From contig NC_054706.1 of the NCBI RefSeq assembly GCF_016097555.1, positions 73,252,674-73,316,673 of the forward strand: DNA of 64,000 bases. The letters are read 5' to 3'. Source of the DNA: Gigantopelta aegis (taxonomy: Eukaryota > Mollusca > Gastropoda > Neomphalida > Peltospiridae). Below are positions 24,501 to 39,181 of this stretch, in pieces. Numbering within the stretch: position 1 is the stretch's first letter; each line of letters opens with the position of its first letter. The translations under genes were made by a program, and so were the position numbers. The notes below the pieces were generated by a model. The model was not told where the DNA came from. It made no database searches and saw nothing but the letters and a program-made list of their open reading frames with translations.

Positions 24501-27500
24501 TAATTAGCAGACGACACTTTGACTAATGATTTTCCTTTAGCTACAAGTTACCAACAGACGTTTATGACACTCAGGCTGCTCGGGTGATTAATCTTCCCAT
24601 TTAACTTATTGGAATGCTCATTTCAACACCTGAGAGACACAGACACAGCAATAAACAGCAACGAAGTTGAAAGTCTAATTAGACAGGTGTCCCCCATTCA
24701 CGGTTTCAACCGGGATAAAATATGCTGGCAGTAAGTGGGTTGTCTTAGCCAATCAAAATTCAATAATGTGAAGGAACATTAAACATATAGCTAGGTATTG
24801 ACCCTACAACCTTTCACACCTCAAGCGACTGTTTACCACAGGGACACTAAGAATTTAGGATAAAACGTTTCAGAGTGTTTTATATTGTTCTAGTTACTAT
24901 GATCAAACAGAACTGAATCATTATTTTGAATGAAGAATACTGTAACATACGCAGGAAACATTTTGTTTTCAAAATCTTGATTAACAATATTTCTAGTCAA
25001 TTGGAAATTAATGAATTAGCAACTACTGTTTGATGTTTTAAATTTATGTAGCGATCTATGAAACCTGCAAAGTGAATTGTAATGCAATACTGAACAAAAT
25101 GTTCCCCAATATGAGCCTGTTCAATAATTATGTAACAAAATTTTGCAATTGTTTAAAACTCACTCTCCACCCACATGTATTGGCAAGCTTAAAGTAATAC
25201 CACACCGCCCTCTAAATTTACTCACCACTCTTGTTTTATTTTCTTAATATGATGTAACTCTTCATTAATACCCCTCACCTCCCCTAAAATATTTTACATT
25301 ACATAATTATTGAATGACCCTTACTGATAAACTTAACTGCATGTGGAAGCTGTACTGATGGGCATGAAAGCAGAATGAATTATGAAATTATACTTTACCA
25401 ACTTACCTTTCATCTTGATGGTATGTGGAGGTTGTGGATATCGTCTCAGAAGTTTGTTTATTTTTGAAGAGGTCAAAGTTTTAGAGATTGTGGACTCGTC
25501 TGCAGACTTGTTCGCCTTCAAAAAATAATATTACTATAATTAAAGAGACTGACCCAAGTTCAGAGTTTGCAATCACTGTACAGACCTATCAACCTTTAGT
25601 CAAGAGAAAGCAGGAGATTTTTTAAAATGCAAATGATTTAAAGGGACATACCCTAGTTTTTAAACACTAAGACATTTTTTTTTTTTACCATTAGAGCCGT
25701 TTTTGATAACTGAAATCATACTTTACTTGGATTTTATTGTGTAGATTATCCATTTCCATACATTCAAAGTGTTTTTGGTCATCCTGGTGTTTTTAATATC
25801 ACAAAATGCATTTCTCATATTTTTAAAAACACATGTGCGTCTGAGAAGTAACAGTTATGGAGTCGAGTTTTAGTCCAGTTTTAGAGGGTATTTCACCAGT
25901 TCAAAGTCACAGACTCATGTTTCACTCAATTGTAACTTTATTCAAATGTGTTACAGGTTTGTAGAGTAACTAAACTTAGTGTGCATTTTCATGAGCTGAA
26001 ACTAGGGTCTGTCCCTTTAATACAAAATTGCAAGTTTTAAAAAATTATTATATATATAATATATAATAAGATATATAAACACTACATAATGTCATGTATT
26101 TCTATCAACCTTAGATCTTGGCATTAATAAATAATATATATATATATTATAATTTTAAAAAATTATAATAATTAAAAAAAAAATTCTATGTTTAAATATT
26201 ATTATTATGATTCAATACCTATATTTTAAAAAATAACACTTCTATCTAAAAATGTTAACAACATGTTAAATGTACCTAAAGACAAATTTATCTAAATCTT
26301 ATAAATTAACATTCAGATTATACTATGAGGGACAGTGGCGTGGTACTTATTTTAAAATCTTCATAACAATGCAATAAACATTGTATGTCCACTAATCATT
26401 AATAAAACCTCATTATTGACATTGTGTGAAATATACCAGTATTATACCCACTGACATTGTGTAATGTGTGTGACTAATGGATACTTTTATTTATGTATAT
26501 TCAGTGTGTTTCTGGCTGTTAATCAATCCAATGATATTCTTTGTTTCTTTCTTTTTTATTTTAACAACACTTCTAGAGCACATTGATTTATTAATCATTG
26601 GCTATTGTGATGTCAAAAATGTTTTGGTAAGTCTTTGAGAGAAAACTCACTACATTTTTTCCATTAGTAGCAAGGGATCTTTTATATGCACCATCTCACA
26701 GTTGTTGTGCACTGGCTGGAACAAGAACTAGCCCAATGGGTACACTGACAGGGATCGATCCTAGACCAACCACGCATCAGGCGAGCGCTTTACCACAGGG
26801 CTATGTCCCGCCTCAAATGATACTCAGTACTGTCTGCATCATTCGGCAAGCAATATAAAATTATCCAGGATTCTGCCGTTGACGTGTGCATGTGAAAGTG
26901 GCTTAACAGTATTTTTTGGCCAGTGTACATGGTGTACATGTATTGGAGCGCCAGCACTGGGTATTGTTCTGTAGCGACACTGTTTCTGTTTACTCAGGTG
27001 AGCTATATTACTGGTACCTCTATGTCACTAACAGACAAGCCTTTTCATGCCGCAAGTGGCCAGCACACCTGGGCCATTTCTATTTGTAAGGCAATATGGT
27101 AAACAGTTATTCGATATTGTGTAAATTAATTTTCACTACACGTCAATACAAAATTGATTTACAACTTTTGATATCTATGCAGGCGATGCATTTAGAAATT
27201 AAAAGGAACAAGGAAATGCTTTGGTATGTAAACTACCATAACACAGTTTATAATCTGGCTGCGTGATAAGACATTATTTTCGTTCATTACATTTATTGCA
27301 ATGCATGTTGTTAAGAATAAACCAATTAAAAAAATGGAACAGAACATTAATTTAATACAATGAGCATTTATTTGGTGTAAAACCAGTATTAACTATAACA
27401 AATTGAAAATAACCTACAATGTGAGTTAAAAAAGTTAGTTTTGTTTAATACCACATTGATTTATTAATCATTGGCTAATGGTTGTCAAACATTTGGTAAT

Positions 27501-30500
27501 TTTAAACTAGTCTTAGAGAGAAAACCCACTACATTATTCCATTAGTAGCAAAGGATCTTTTATATGCACCATCCCACAGACAGGATAGCATATACCATGG
27601 TCTTTGATACACAAGTCGTGGTGCACTGGCTGAAGTTAGAAATAGCCCAATGAGCCCACTGATGGGGATTGATCCTAAACCCGACAGTGCATCAGGCGAA
27701 CACTTTACCACTGGGCTACGTCCCACCCGTACAGTGTGAGAGAATCAGCCCAATGGTACCACAGATGTTACTCTTTTTTAGTAGTAGCAATGGTTCTTTA
27801 CATTAATAACTTTATGGTCAGGACAACATTCAGACTCAAAATTAAAAGTCCCCATACATTATTTGGTTTTAAATTGTTGGAAAGAAATGAGGGATCACAC
27901 CAACACTAACAGGAAAGAGTGACTTCAGCTAAAACCCTCATACATTGGCGTAGTTTTTTTTTTGGGGGGGGGGGAGGGGGGGAAACGTATATCGGTGTCA
28001 GGAACTGTCAAGTTGAGTCAAGTTATGAAGTGTGTATAAAAAAACGGGTGGTGGTTCACAATGCGACACAAATGTCCAGCTGAGTCACATCTAATGTGAT
28101 CTATGCTTTACTGACATTAAATGTCATTTCACCGACATTCAATCCCACATTACATTCTAGAATTAATTTAGCAGTTACGTTAAAGTGATATACCGTACCC
28201 TAGTTTTTAAACACTAAGACATATGTTTTACTATTAGAGCCGTTTTTGATAATTGAAATCATACTTTACTTAGATATTATTGTTTAGATTATCCATTTCC
28301 ACACATTCGAAGTGTTTTTGGTCATCCTGGTGTTTTTAATATCACAAAATACATTTCTCATATTTTTAAAACGCATGTGCATCTGAGAAGTAACAGTTAT
28401 GGAGTCGAGTTTAAGTCTATTTTTAGAGGGTATTTCACCATTTCAGTCATAGCCTCACGTTTCACTCAATTGTAACTTGTAACATACAATCATGTAGAAG
28501 ACTAAGTAGCTTTAATGGCAACATAATCATTAAAAATAAACACAAAATACCTTCATGAATGAATGAATGAAGTGTTTAACGATACTCTAGCATGAATGAA
28601 GTGTTTAACGATACTCTAGCACGAATGAATGAATGAATGAAGTGTTTAACGATACTCTAGCATGAATGAATGAATGAAGTGTTTAACGATACTCTAGCAT
28701 GAATGAATGAATAAAGTGTTTAACGATACTCTAGCATAAATGAATGAATAAAGTGTTTAACGATACTCTAGCATGAATGAATGAATGAAGTGTTTAACGA
28801 TACTCTAGCATGAATGAAGTGTTTAACGATACTCTAGCATGAATGAATGAATGAAGTGTTTAACGATACTCTAGTATGAATGAAGTGTTTAACGATACTC
28901 TAGCATGAATGAAGTGTTTAACGATACTCTAGCACGAATGAATGAATGAATGAATGAATGAAGTGTTTAACGATACTCTAGCATGAATGAATGAATGAAG
29001 TGTTTAACGATACTCTAGCATGAATGAATGAATAAAGTGTTTAACGATACTCTAGCATAAATGAATGAATAAAGTGTTTAACGATACTCTAGCATGAATG
29101 AATGAATGAAGTGTTTAACGATACTCTAGCATAAATGAAGTGTTTAACGATACTCTAGCACGAATGAATGAATGAATGAAGTGTTTAACGATACTCTAGC
29201 ATGAATGAATGAATGAAGTGTTTAACGATACTCTAGCATGAATGAATGAATAAAGTGTTTAACGATACTCTAGCATAAATGAATGAATAAAGTGTTTAAC
29301 GATACTCTAGCATGAATGAATGAATGAAGTGTTTAACGATACTCTAGCATGAATGAAGTGTTTAACGATACTCTAGCATGAATGAATGAATGAAGTGTTT
29401 AACGATACTCTAGTATGAATGAAGTGTTTAACGATACTCTAGCATGAATGAAGTGTTTAACGATACTCTAGCACGAATGAATGAATGAATGAATGAATGA
29501 AGTGTTTAACGATACTCTAGCATGAATGAATGAATGAAGTGTTTAACGATACTCTAGCATGAATGAATGAATAAAGTGTTTAACGATACTCTAGCATAAA
29601 TGAATGAATAAAGTGTTTAACGATACTCTAGCATGAATGAATGAATGAAGTGTTTAACGATACTCTAGCATGAATGAAGTGTTTAACGATACTCTAGCAT
29701 GAATGAATGAATGAAGTGTTTAACGATACTCTAGCATGAATGAATGAATGAAGTGTTTAACGATACTCTAGCATGAATGAATGAATAAAGTGTTTAACGA
29801 TACTCTAGCATGAATGAATGAATGAAGTGTTTAACGATACTCTAGCATGAATGAAGTGTTTAACGATACTCTAGCATGAATGAATGAATGAAGTGTTTAA
29901 CGATACTCTAGCATGAATGAAGTGTTTAACAATACACTAGCATGAATGAAGTGTTTAACGATACTCTAGCATGAATGAATGAAGTGTTTAACGATACTCT
30001 AGCATGAATGAATGAATGAAGTGTTTAACAATACTCTAGCACGAATGAATGAATGAAGTGTTTAACGATACTCTAGCACGAATGAATGAATGAAGTGTTT
30101 AACGATACTCTAGCATAAATGAATGAATAAAGTGTTTAACGATACTCTAGCATGAATGAATGAATGAAGTGTTTAACGATACTCTAGCATGAATGAATGA
30201 ATGAAGTATTTAACGATACTCTAGCATGAATGAAGTGTTTAACGATACACTAGCATGAATGAAGTGTTTAACGATACTCTAGCATGAATGAATGAATGAA
30301 GTGTTTAACGATACTCTAGCATGAATGAATGAATAAAGTGTTTAACGATACTCTAGCATAAATGAATGAATAAAGTGTTTAACGATACTCTAGCATGAAT
30401 GAATGAATGAAGTGTTTAACGATACTCTAGCATGAATGAAGTGTTTAACGATACTCTAGCATGAATGAATGAATGAAGTGTTTAACGATACTCTAGTATG

Positions 30501-33500
30501 AATGAAGTGTTTAACGATACTCTAGCATGAATGAAGTGTTTAACGATACTCTAGCACGAATGAATGAATGAATGAATGAAGTGTTTAACGATACTCTAGC
30601 ATGAATGAATGAATGAAGTGTTTAACGATACTCTAGCATGAATGAATGAATAAAGTGTTTAACGATACTCTAGCATAAATGAATGAATAAAGTGTTTAAC
30701 GATACTCTAGCATGAATGAATGAATGAAGTGTTTAACGATACTCTAGCATGAATGAAGTGTTTAACGATACTCTAGCATGAATGAATGAATGAAGTGTTT
30801 AACGATACTCTAGCATGAATGAATGAATGAAGTGTTTAACGATACTCTAGCATGAATGAATGAATAAAGTGTTTAACGATACTCTAGCATGAATGAATGA
30901 ATGAAGTGTTTAACGATACTCTAGCATGAATGAAGTGTTTAACGATACTCTAGCATGAATGAATGAATGAAGTGTTTAACGATACTCTAGCATGAATGAA
31001 GTGTTTAACAATACACTAGCATGAATGAAGTGTTTAACGATACTCTAGCATGAATGAATGAAGTGTTTAACGATACTCTAGCATGAATGAATGAATGAAG
31101 TGTTTAACAATACTCTAGCACGAATGAATGAATGAAGTGTTTAACGATACTCTAGCATGAATGAATGAATGAAGTGTTTAACAATACTCTAGCACGAATG
31201 AATGAATGAAGTGTTTAACGATACTCTAGCACGAATGAATGAATGAAGTGTTTAACGATACTCTAGCATAAATGAATGAATAAAGTGTTTAACGATACTC
31301 TAGCATGAATGAATGAATGAAGTGTTTAACGATACTCTAGCATGAATGAATGAATGAAGTATTTAACGATACTCTAGCATGAATGAAGTGTTTAACGATA
31401 CACTAGCATGAATGAAGTGTTTAACAATACTCTAGCATGAATGAATGGATGAAGTGTTTAACGATATTCTAGCACGAATAAATGAATGAAGTGTTTAACG
31501 ATACTCTAGCACGAATGAATGAATGAATGAAGTGTTTAACGATACACTAGCATGAATGAAGTGTTTAACGATACTCTAGCATGAATGAATGAATGAAGTG
31601 TTTAACGATACTCTAGCATGAATGAATGAATGAAGTGTTTAACGATACTCTAGCATGAATGAAGTGTTTAACGATACACTAGCATGAATGAAGTGTTTAA
31701 CGATACTCTAGCATGAATGAATGAATGAAGTGTTTAACGATACTCTAGCACGAATGAATGAATGAAGTGTTTAACGATACTCTAGCATGAATGAAGTGTT
31801 TAACGATACTCTAGCATGAATCAATGAATGAAGTGTTTAACGATACTCTAGCACGAATGAATGAATGAAGTGTTTAACGATACTCTAGCACGAATGAATG
31901 AATTAAGTGTTTAACGATACTCTAGCATGAATGAATGAATGAAGTGTTTAACGATACTCTAGCATGAATGAAGTGTTTAACGATACTCTAGCATGAATGA
32001 AGAACACTGGCTACTGGGTCTCAAGAAATGGTATACGGTATAAATAAATATATGATAGCAATGAATTAGCTACATACCATTTCATCAAATGAAAACTAAA
32101 TCACCATTTCATTTTGTCAGTTCAGGTGTTCTGATAAAATAGATATCAATTCCTTTGCTTTTAAATCTGTTACATTTTCTGTGTGGAGTATTTTCTACAT
32201 GACTTAAGTAAACAAGCCTGCATGATGTCCTGAATAACATAACACAATAAATATAGACAACATTTTGTTAACACATTGTACCTTGCTACTAGCATATCAA
32301 TACTAAATTTCTCTAACTGATGCTTTTAATAATTTATCAATATTTATTCAAAATATGATCTAGGTGTGTCTAAATAATCTTAAGTCCAACCATGTAGCAA
32401 TGAAAGTAATACCTTTTATATATAAATGTACTGTATAATATTAGGAATAAGAAAATCAATGAAGATTTCTTTTTAATAACAGGAAGGAAGGAAATGTTTT
32501 ATTTAACGACGCACTCAACACATTTTTATTTACGGTTATATGGCATCGGACATATGGTTAAGGACCACACAGATATTGAGGGAGGAAACCTGCTGTCGCC
32601 ACTTCATGGGCTACTTTTTTCAATTAGCAGCAAGGGATCTTTTATATACACCATCCCATAGACAGGATAACACATACCACGGCCTTTGATGTACCAGTTG
32701 TGGTGCACTGGCTGGAGTGAGAAATAGCCCAGTGGGATCGATCCCAAACTGACCACGCATCAAGCGAGCACTTTACCACTGGGCTACGTCTCGCCCCTTT
32801 TTAATAATAATTAAACTTAAAATATTAAAAACTTTAAATCATACCCAACAAAATTCATTAGGGGCCAGTAGATGTGTTAATAATTTTTCTTTAAATATGG
32901 GTTAAAATAAATACAGCTTCTTTCTTTGTGAGGTGTCAACTTTGTGTCATGTTATTAAACTTATTAATTTAAACAACAATTTAGAGCGAAAAAGTCAATA
33001 ATTGTTAAGAACCAACATGTAATGGCTCACAGCAGAATGTACATTTCTGTAGTTGTCTGAAAGAAATTTTGTGTATCATGGGTCAAAAAGAAATATCCAT
33101 ACATTGCAAGTGTTTGAAGTCTACTGGCCCTAAATTAGTTTTGTTGGGTATATTAATCACATGTGACACGAAAGTGCCGCTCCACCTTTAAAAAAATATT
33201 TTACTACATGTACCAATAATTTAATGTTGATCAAATTAAATAATTACGACTTTAAAAAAAAAGTCTATACATTTGACATACGATGTACATGTATGTTGTG
33301 CATTTTAGGTTGTAGATTATTATAAAAATGACCAAGCAAAAGCTGGTAGGTACTGAGTTTATACTTCAGCAGGGCACAATATTTCACGCGAACCGCCGTT
33401 CTGTTCGCGCGTCGGTTACGCAAAATTAAATTTACGCGAATCGCAAATCGGTTACGTCATGACCTGTAAACGTTCAGAAATTAAAACTTGCAAACTTCAC

Positions 33501-36500
33501 GATTACAGGAAGTTTATTCATGCAGACGTACTACTGGTATTCCGCCAAATATTTTAGACTGATTTTTAGATACTTGATGCGCAGCAAACCAGTAAACTAC
33601 GTTATATTGCAACAGCTGTAACTTGCGAACAGTCTACAGTTTTAAAACAGTTTTAAAGAAATGTGCTTGGACCGCTTGGGACGGCTAAATTTTCTGCTGC
33701 TATTTTATCTCTAAAGGAATATATGTAGACATACTATTGGATTGGCTATAATTTTACATATGTTAAAAACAGTTTTAACGTAAACAGGAATCCAAAAGTG
33801 TCACAAAAATAGAAAAATACTAACATCGCATAATGAGCCTTAAAAAACAACAACATTTGGAACGTCACTGTAGTATATAAGTAACATCGATGAAGTGAAA
33901 GTAGCATAGCCACCGCAAATTGCAAAAAGGAATCCCTACAAATGAGTATTTATCTATTTCAAAGGCTTACCGCCCATTACGCACAGTACGCATGTGCGTA
34001 ATTCAAAAACAAAATCCGGGAATAGGTTGAGGCTGTCTGTAATTGTTCTATAAAATAGACCTCTTAAAATTGACTCGAAAAAAGATTTTAAAAAATGCAT
34101 CTACAGGCGTCCTGAGTTTCAAAATTTTCACAGGGGAAGGCCCCCCGAATCCCCCCGCTTGGGCACGCCTTTGGCGTGCGTAATTCTAAGAATATTTCTG
34201 GCTACGCCCCTGTATTTTGTTTCAGTACTGGGACTAATATTCAGTTCTTTTATAATATTGCTAACTTTAGCAAGCATTAAAGACATTTTTTTTTTTTTTT
34301 TAAATGTTTTCTTTTGTATTTGTTTTAACTTTTATGTTTCAGCTAAAAACTATGTATTTAAAATATAATTTCAACGTAATTTTGAGGTAACCGATCAGAT
34401 AACCCATGGGTTACGCAAATATAATTCATGTAACCGAACAATTGGTTACCTAGGTAAAAACCACGTGAACCGACTTCCGGTTACCTCAGATTTCGAAATA
34501 TTGTCCCCTGCTTCAGTACTGGCTCAAACTATAGGCTCACAAGGTAGGCTATATGGGACGTCTCTGTAACATGTGTGCAAATGATTGTTTCGTTCATCCA
34601 TTATTCACACAAATCAATTTTCACGAACCCATATTTTGTTCTTGCATTATAATTAGGACATTATTTACAAGGTATAATGGGTTACACAAAATAAAATAAA
34701 TTAAATAAGTCGTCTTAAAATTATTAATTCTGAGATGCCAGCATGGTATGTGCTATCCTGTACAAGAGGTTAATTGGTAAGACAGAAAAACCCTGATATA
34801 CTGACATATATACAACATGTAGGCTACTATTTTCAGTTAGCAGCAAGGACACTTTTATATGACGTTTTTCACAAAGAGGACATGAGGATCACAACCTATC
34901 ACATTTGTTATTGATTATTTTGGTCTAGTGGTTTCCAGACTCAGCCTATATGGTAATTTGACCACCTTGAGCTTTCTAATGACTTATCCTGAGAAGCATT
35001 TTTGACATCAATCAAACAAAATACGGTGGACTCTGTCCAAACTGGCATCTTCTGTGTAAACTGGCAGAGGTTTAAAGTCCCGTCCAGTTACCGTTAATTT
35101 ATTATGGATAAAACTCTGCCTAAACTGTACATGTACATAGAAAATAAACGTGCTTGTGCCACACTATAGTGTATGCCCCACTCTCCACACCACACATTAT
35201 TCCTACGGTACTTCTTCTATCTTAACATCTAGTAAAGACATTCAACACTCATGTCAGAGTTCATGTATTACCCTCGCTCTCGCTCTGGTAATACAATAAT
35301 CCTAACACTTGTTTCATAAAATCAGTATGATTCACACACGAGTGTAATAATTTCTTTATTATCCACATTATGTAAAATCTAAACATAAAATCACAAACTT
35401 GTATAATAATCTTTATATTCACCCCCACACCCCAATAATTATTTAGTAATTTTTGCTTTGTAACACCTTCAATATGAGACCGTATAAAATTACAACCAAA
35501 TACTTTAATTTACTAGAAGAATAAATAGCAATTATTGGAGAATATTCTGACGACCGAGAGAAGTTCAATCATAATGTTAGGCCATGTATATGTTGCAGAT
35601 AAGTTTGCAAATCAACCATCTTAAAGGTACAGTGGTCTTTGGTCTAGTACCCCCCCCCCCCCCCCCCCCCAATCGTATTTTGCTGCCCCTCATTATTTTA
35701 CTGAACACAACTTCATTTCTACCCAGTCCACTATTTCAAAATACACAGGTGTGTTTTTTTTACACACAATGAAATAATTAAATCAACGTATAAGTTTGCA
35801 CATTGGACATCAAAGGAAGCAAGCCATGTTGTGTATGGAAATGCAAGTGACAAAATATTCAGTAGCTTATTGTTAAAAAATTTAACAGTATTTTTAACAG
35901 CTTCTAATATGTCCCATACCAGTATCCATTTGTTTGCTTGATACACATAATAATTTTTTATTTTTATTTAAGCAATGAAAAACCACTTATTTGAAAGATT
36001 TTGTAAACAAGACCTAGCCTTATTCCTACATGCCTATTATCATTTCTTTTCCTTCTTTTTATTATTCCATCTACTTTTGAATTGTCTTTGTCTAAATTTC
36101 ATTTCTTTTTTAAAGAAAGTAGAAAGTTACACACTTGCCATTTTCGGGACCTCACGTAAGCTTTGTAGGCTAACAGAGACAATTTTACTGACTTCACTAA
36201 TTTCTGTAACGAGTTCATTTGTGTAGGCTACAGAAGCCACTATTTAATTCAATTCCTTTTCTTTTTTTGACAACTATATGAACAATATAAATGAGTTAGC
36301 CGTATCAGACTTTGTGATCTATTACCTTACAGTGTTCTACGCTCGGTTTTATAACTTACTCTTCTTTGACTAGTGGACAAAAACACTGAACTCGCCAAGC
36401 TTAAAATGTTACTAGCCACACTACTCTTTTTGTATCATTTATGCATGTGTTGTAACCAACTTAACATTATACATGACTTATGCTGCTGGATTAAATAAAT

Positions 36501-39119
36501 AGCTTGAAACAGTGAAATTGTTTAGTTTTCACTCAATCATGAATTTGAAATGACAACCATTTCAGAATTGATCGCATGAGGGAGGTGGGAAGGACTGTAA
36601 TTATAATTCTATGCCTCATATGACTGCTATTTTATGCCTCACATGACTGCTATTTTATGCCTCATATGACTGCTATTTTTTTTCTTACGTATCTACTGTT
36701 TAACTAAAATATTATTTTGTGGGTGGTGGGTATATACCAAAAAAACCCGTCTCCCCTCATTTGATTTACGCCAGCAACATGCTTGCTAATATTTCTACAA
36801 TAGGTACAATGTATAGTACATTGTGTCAGTATTGTCGTCATGTTGAAGCTACAGAAACTGAAAGCGAAGTTTTATAAAATTTTCTACGTTTTTTGGTTGG
36901 CTCTGTTTCGGTTTCAACTGCAGATTTCTCAGATTGGCCTTAATTCATTTGACTTTTCAGTACTTGTTTCACCTGTCTCGTCTTCTTGATTAGCGTTTGA
37001 AGTTTTAGATTTTCGTTTTCTTAAAGAATTGTAATATTTTAACATTTTGCCGCTTTGAAAGTTTTTGCCGTGCTTCTACATGGTGGGTGGAAACAGCGCA
37101 TACATACACAGCAAGAACACACACACACCCCCACCTGCTAACTGGGGCTGCATTCGATTTGAACGATTGTAGCAACATGCGTAATGGATTAGCAGATCAA
37201 ATGCAACACTTAATTTGTGTCCGTTCAATAATTACATAGTGGAAACTTTGGCAGGTTCATTTTTTACCATGCTCCACATAACATTTCGTAATGTTAAGAT
37301 CACCATCCCTTCTAAAATTATGTAAGACTTTGTCACCCCCTCTACTTTTCACTGCCACAGTTATGCAATTTAACCAACATTATTCGGTTTGCACTTTTTT
37401 CTTTTGAATTTATTATTTTAAATAAATAATTGATTAAAAAATAATCTAATAGAAAATATGGCCATGTATGGCTGCCGGTATTTAGTTTATGCTTTAAAAA
37501 AAATCACTTTGTTTTAAAGACGTTGTCGATATGTTTGTAATGTATCGTATGGTGCATCAAAGAGCGTTACGTTGAAATGCTCATTTTGTAATGCATTGTT
37601 TAATAATCAGTCTCTATTTTGCACGTTTGATTACAATGTGTATAGTATGAACAGTGAGTGAGCAACCTTTACTTGATTTTGTACTCGTGTTCTTCAATTG
37701 AATGCAACCACCAGTAATGTACCATAGTGAATCGGTTATGTATAGTACAATACAGTATTCGGAACTTCTTTATTATATACATGATCCAGAAATCGATATC
37801 AGTTGAGATATTCCAAATGGTTGTCTGCATTAAAATAGCACACCAATCAAAATATCTGGATTGTTTTCGCAAGTATCTGGATTGTTTGCGCCAAATCACT
37901 AAAATCAATAAGTTCTGAACGGTACTGAAAATTAATACGGAATTCACAGTGATCAATCGGACAACTTTGTAAATAACGAAGTGTTCCGACTGCACAATGA
38001 TGTCAACAAATTTCATTTGTTTTCGCTGTTAGGACTTTGAACATACATGGCAAATAATTTAATACTTAGAAGTTTTTGCCAGATGGTGACGATAATAAAT
38101 TCAATCAGTCACCACGCCAACATTTTGGTTGCATTGGCGACCATTTTGGTCACAACGTAGAACACTGCTACAAAAGTGTACTGTTTCTAATTAATAATAA
38201 ATTAAATAGGATTGGTATGTTTTCAAAGATGTCTACCAGTGTTTTCCGATTTATATAGCAAAGATAAGTATCAGTCATATATTAAAAGCTTGCTGGACGC
38301 TACCGTTCATGTCACATTTTAACAAAAATTCTGGTATTATTAAACAGGTCTTTCTATCAGCTGCATATTTTACGTGCGCTGTTAAGTGTAACATGCGTTA
38401 TTTTTCACACTTGCCAGATTGAAATTATGTGCGCTGTATGAGCACCTTAAAAGGCAAGGTCTGATTATATTGATGGGAATATTAACTTCCCTTCCCAACA
38501 TCATCATATTTGGTATAAACCCTGTAGCAGGATCAATGGTACTTTTATAAGCAGCTAAAGGAATTTCAATATATGTGTCCCATTCCCTACCATTTTCATT
38601 AATGTAATTTTTTATAATTTTCTCTAAAATTCTGTTAAATCTTTCTATCAGTCCATTTGATGAAGGTCTGTATGAGTAGTACCGGTCTTCATTATCAGAT
38701 ATAAAATCTTACAAATCTCTTTAAACAGATCACTATTGAAATTTGTGCCTTGATCAGTGTGTATTTCTAACGGAGTTCTGAACATGAAATAAATGCATGG
38801 TCTGCTACTTTTTCAGCATGCTGGTATGAACAGGTTATGCCTCCCATCCATCTAGTGAAATAATCACCCACAAGAAATATATATTTATTGTTCTTCTGAG
38901 TACGTGGTAATGGACCAATATGTCAATGGCTATATTGTCCATTGAATAACCATCTCGATAATCTGTTAGTCATGCTTTAGGTTTGAAATCAGCCAACATC
39001 CATCAGTTACAACTATGTAATATGAAGGGTTTTTTATCTTCACTCATGCAATACCATTAGTATAGTTGCTTTATTCTAGATCCATTGTTTTATGTACATC
39101 AGAAATACTAGCTCTAACC

Positions 39120-39181
<62 letters not shown>

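Noticed and set aside
28555-31996. CRISPR-like array of short repeats
   Set aside because: The spacers are just variable numbers of GAAT, not unique sequences. The context is an animal intron and there are no cas genes.
34159-36226. Small membrane proteins from open frames near 34159, 35584 and 35975
   Set aside because: Hydrophobic but low-complexity frames over homopolymers and AT-rich DNA, with no homology or splice context.
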